Assembly: GCF_900114995.1 (NCBI RefSeq)
Contig: NZ_FOUX01000005.1
Span: 496,001-560,000, forward strand
Reading direction: 5' to 3'
Length of the DNA: 64,000 bases
Origin: Chitinophaga sp. YR627
GTDB lineage: Bacteria; Bacteroidota; Bacteroidia; Chitinophagales; Chitinophagaceae
Part shown: positions 62,978-64,000 of the stretch, piece after piece
Layout: each line of letters opens with the position of its first letter
Numbering within the stretch: position 1 is the stretch's first letter
Notes under the pieces: model-generated
What the model was told of the DNA's origin: nothing
What the model saw: only the letters and a program-made list of their open reading frames with translations
Database searches by the model: none
Made by a program: the position numbers and the translations under genes

Positions 62978-63862
62978 TTACTTCCAGTCAATATGCATCA
63001 TACTCACATTCTCTTTCCTTGAAGAAGTAACCGCAATTCCCCTTCCTTTTCCAGCACCAGGTATAAAAGTAAATCCTTCCAGTTCATCCTCCCGACCGTC
63101 AATATCCACCACTTTTACTACTTTCTGTTTACCGGTCGCAATACTCTCCGCCAGATCAATGTAGGTAAACCGCCATTTTCGTCCTTCTACCTGATTCTGT
63201 ATCAATACCAGCCAGCCATACTCCGGCAGCCAGTGCAGGTTCTGCACCCACGCGCTACAGGTGAATTTCTTATACAATACACCCTTATCTGACGTCTTTT
63301 TTACGTTGCGCAATGTAACAGGATCATATAACCGTACCTCATTACCCTTATCACCATAGTCCGCTGTAGCAACATACCATTTCTTATTGTATTGCACATA
63401 CTCCGGCCTTGTACCCTGGATACAGGCGTCGTCTTCGATCGTATTAAGCAGATTACCATCCAGTGAACCTGTGCGCTGTAAACCCTTCCAGTCAACAGAA
63501 TAGATCACTGCACGCCAGCGGCTGCCTTCTTTATTAAGCCGGATACTGTTCCCGATAAAAAAAGGTAACCCTTCATGATAAGCAAACCCCGTAGGATGAT
63601 TAATGACATCCGTATCATGTAAGGTCAGTTTCATTTCTTTGTTGGCGTAAATAAGACTGTCTCCATGCAGCGTATATTCTCTGATCATACCAACCTCCCG
63701 GTCTCCATACAGAAAATATTTACCTTGCTGGTAAGACACCCCCTGACAAGCACCCAGTGAATCCACTGTATAGGCGTGTTCGATGCGCATATCCGGACCA
63801 TTCTTCGTAAAAGGCAATAAAGCGCATAGCAGTGCGCCAATGCCGGCAGTCATAAACTTCAT
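62978..63862 (-). CDS. Secreted hypothetical protein, propeller-like
   Basis: 294 residues with signal region MKFMTAGIGALLCALLPFT. Repeated beta motifs (GKYFLYGDREVGMIREYTLH, and ISVDWKGLQ-type and LHWLPEYGWLVLIQNQVEG blades) suggest a beta-propeller. No catalytic residues seen. Downstream of a molybdopterin-subunit gene on the same strand (73 bases), but a functional link is not shown. Confidence 0.55.
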   Translation of the reverse strand: MKFMTAGIGALLCALLPFTKNGPDMRIEHAYTVDSLGACQGVSYQQGKYFLYGDREVGMIREYTLHGDSLIYANKEMKLTLHDTDVINHPTGFAYHEGLPFFIGNSIRLNKEGSRWRAVIYSVDWKGLQRTGSLDGNLLNTIEDDACIQGTRPEYVQYNKKWYVATADYGDKGNEVRLYDPVTLRNVKKTSDKGVLYKKFTCSAWVQNLHWLPEYGWLVLIQNQVEGRKWRFTYIDLAESIATGKQKVVKVVDIDGREDELEGFTFIPGAGKGRGIAVTSSRKENVSMMHIDWK

Positions 63863-63934
63863 AGTTGATTTATTTGCATTGATTCTCGTCTGACAACAGG
63901 TTAACTAATTGCTATGGATGAAGAACATACACAT

Positions 63935-64000
63935 TTACACATCTTCCAGAGCAAAAGGCAACCTGCGTATCCGTTTGCCGGTAAGATCAAAGATGGCATT
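63935..64000 (-). CDS. C-terminal end of a xanthine-dehydrogenase/IorB-type molybdopterin-binding subunit, cut by window
   Basis: The last 21 codons on the minus strand read NAIFDLTGKRIRRLPF plus five more residues, then TAA at 63937-63935. The pattern NAIF-TGKRIR-LP is the usual C-terminus of the molybdopterin-binding (beta/large) subunit of isoquinoline 1-oxidoreductase and related aldehyde oxidases. Only the tail is visible, so the call rests on this short match. Confidence 0.55.
   Translation of the reverse strand, partial: NAIFDLTGKRIRRLPFALEDV

Noticed and set aside
1..64000. CRISPR array, rRNA operon, insertion sequence or prophage
   Set aside because: No regularly spaced repeats, rRNA-like sequence, transposase or phage structural gene seen anywhere in the window.

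Overview
The window looks like chromosomal DNA from a Bacteroidota bacterium, most likely Chitinophagaceae and plausibly Chitinophaga (inference from gene content and signals, not from a database search). The grounds are a sigma/FecR/SusC/SusD locus, several secreted glycoside hydrolases, DUF4369-type thioredoxin proteins, AHSA1/SRPBCC and AraC genes in number, start codons without Shine-Dalgarno sequences, and promoters of the Bacteroidota type (TTTG, about 19-20 bp, TAnnTTTG). I found no rRNA, CRISPR array, transposase or integrase.

Region 1 (1-2.25 kb): 3' part of dapD, a lipoprotein GH76 mannanase, a perfect 25-bp inverted repeat, and a tRNA-Leu(CAG) with a textbook promoter and terminator. 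Region 2 (2.25-10.2 kb) is an accessory islet directly behind the tRNA. It holds an AT-rich gene for a 962-residue protein with a PD-(D/E)XK nuclease-like N-terminus and a long helical, TPR-like remainder (best candidate for a new one-gene defence system). It also holds a solitary FabH-like synthase and at least four broken genes: a retropepsin-like protease, a small frameshifted protein, a YhcG/DUF1016 scrap, and a DUF7660-like gene with an amber codon. Two decayed tRNA-3'-end-plus-hairpin repeats at 6.07 and 8.39 kb suggest successive insertions next to the tRNA.

Region 3 (10.2-21 kb) is a six-gene minus-strand locus: ECF sigma, FecR anti-sigma, STN-containing SusC, SusD, DUF4369/TlpA-like thioredoxin and M16 peptidase. 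It is probably a regulated outer-membrane uptake system, perhaps for peptides. Region 4 (21-26.4 kb): a DapF homologue in which both catalytic cysteines are serines, a beta-lactamase-family hydrolase behind an HxlR regulator, an EthD-like protein and an XAC2610-like secreted protein.

Region 5 (26.6-44.8 kb): two large paralogous proteins (751 and 740 residues; MORN/YwqK-like N-half, HEAT-like C-half) are interspersed with ordinary regulators (three AraC, Crp), SDR, SRPBCC, YcaQ, RluF, DUF1877, VF530 and a run of small acidic proteins, one Imm10-like. Region 6 (44.8-53 kb): two closely related AraC regulators, an SDR, a Tam-like methyltransferase, GH43, DUF2200, and a compact operon of a small secreted protein, ECF sigma, putative anti-sigma and SMP-30 protein. 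Region 7 (53-64 kb): GH78 rhamnosidase, a membrane-anchored class III cyclase with an altered substrate-specificity residue, an FtsX/MacB-type permease, a UBA/TS-N-like protein, a QueD/PTPS enzyme, DoxX plus SRPBCC, a secreted propeller-like protein, and the last codons of a molybdopterin-subunit gene.
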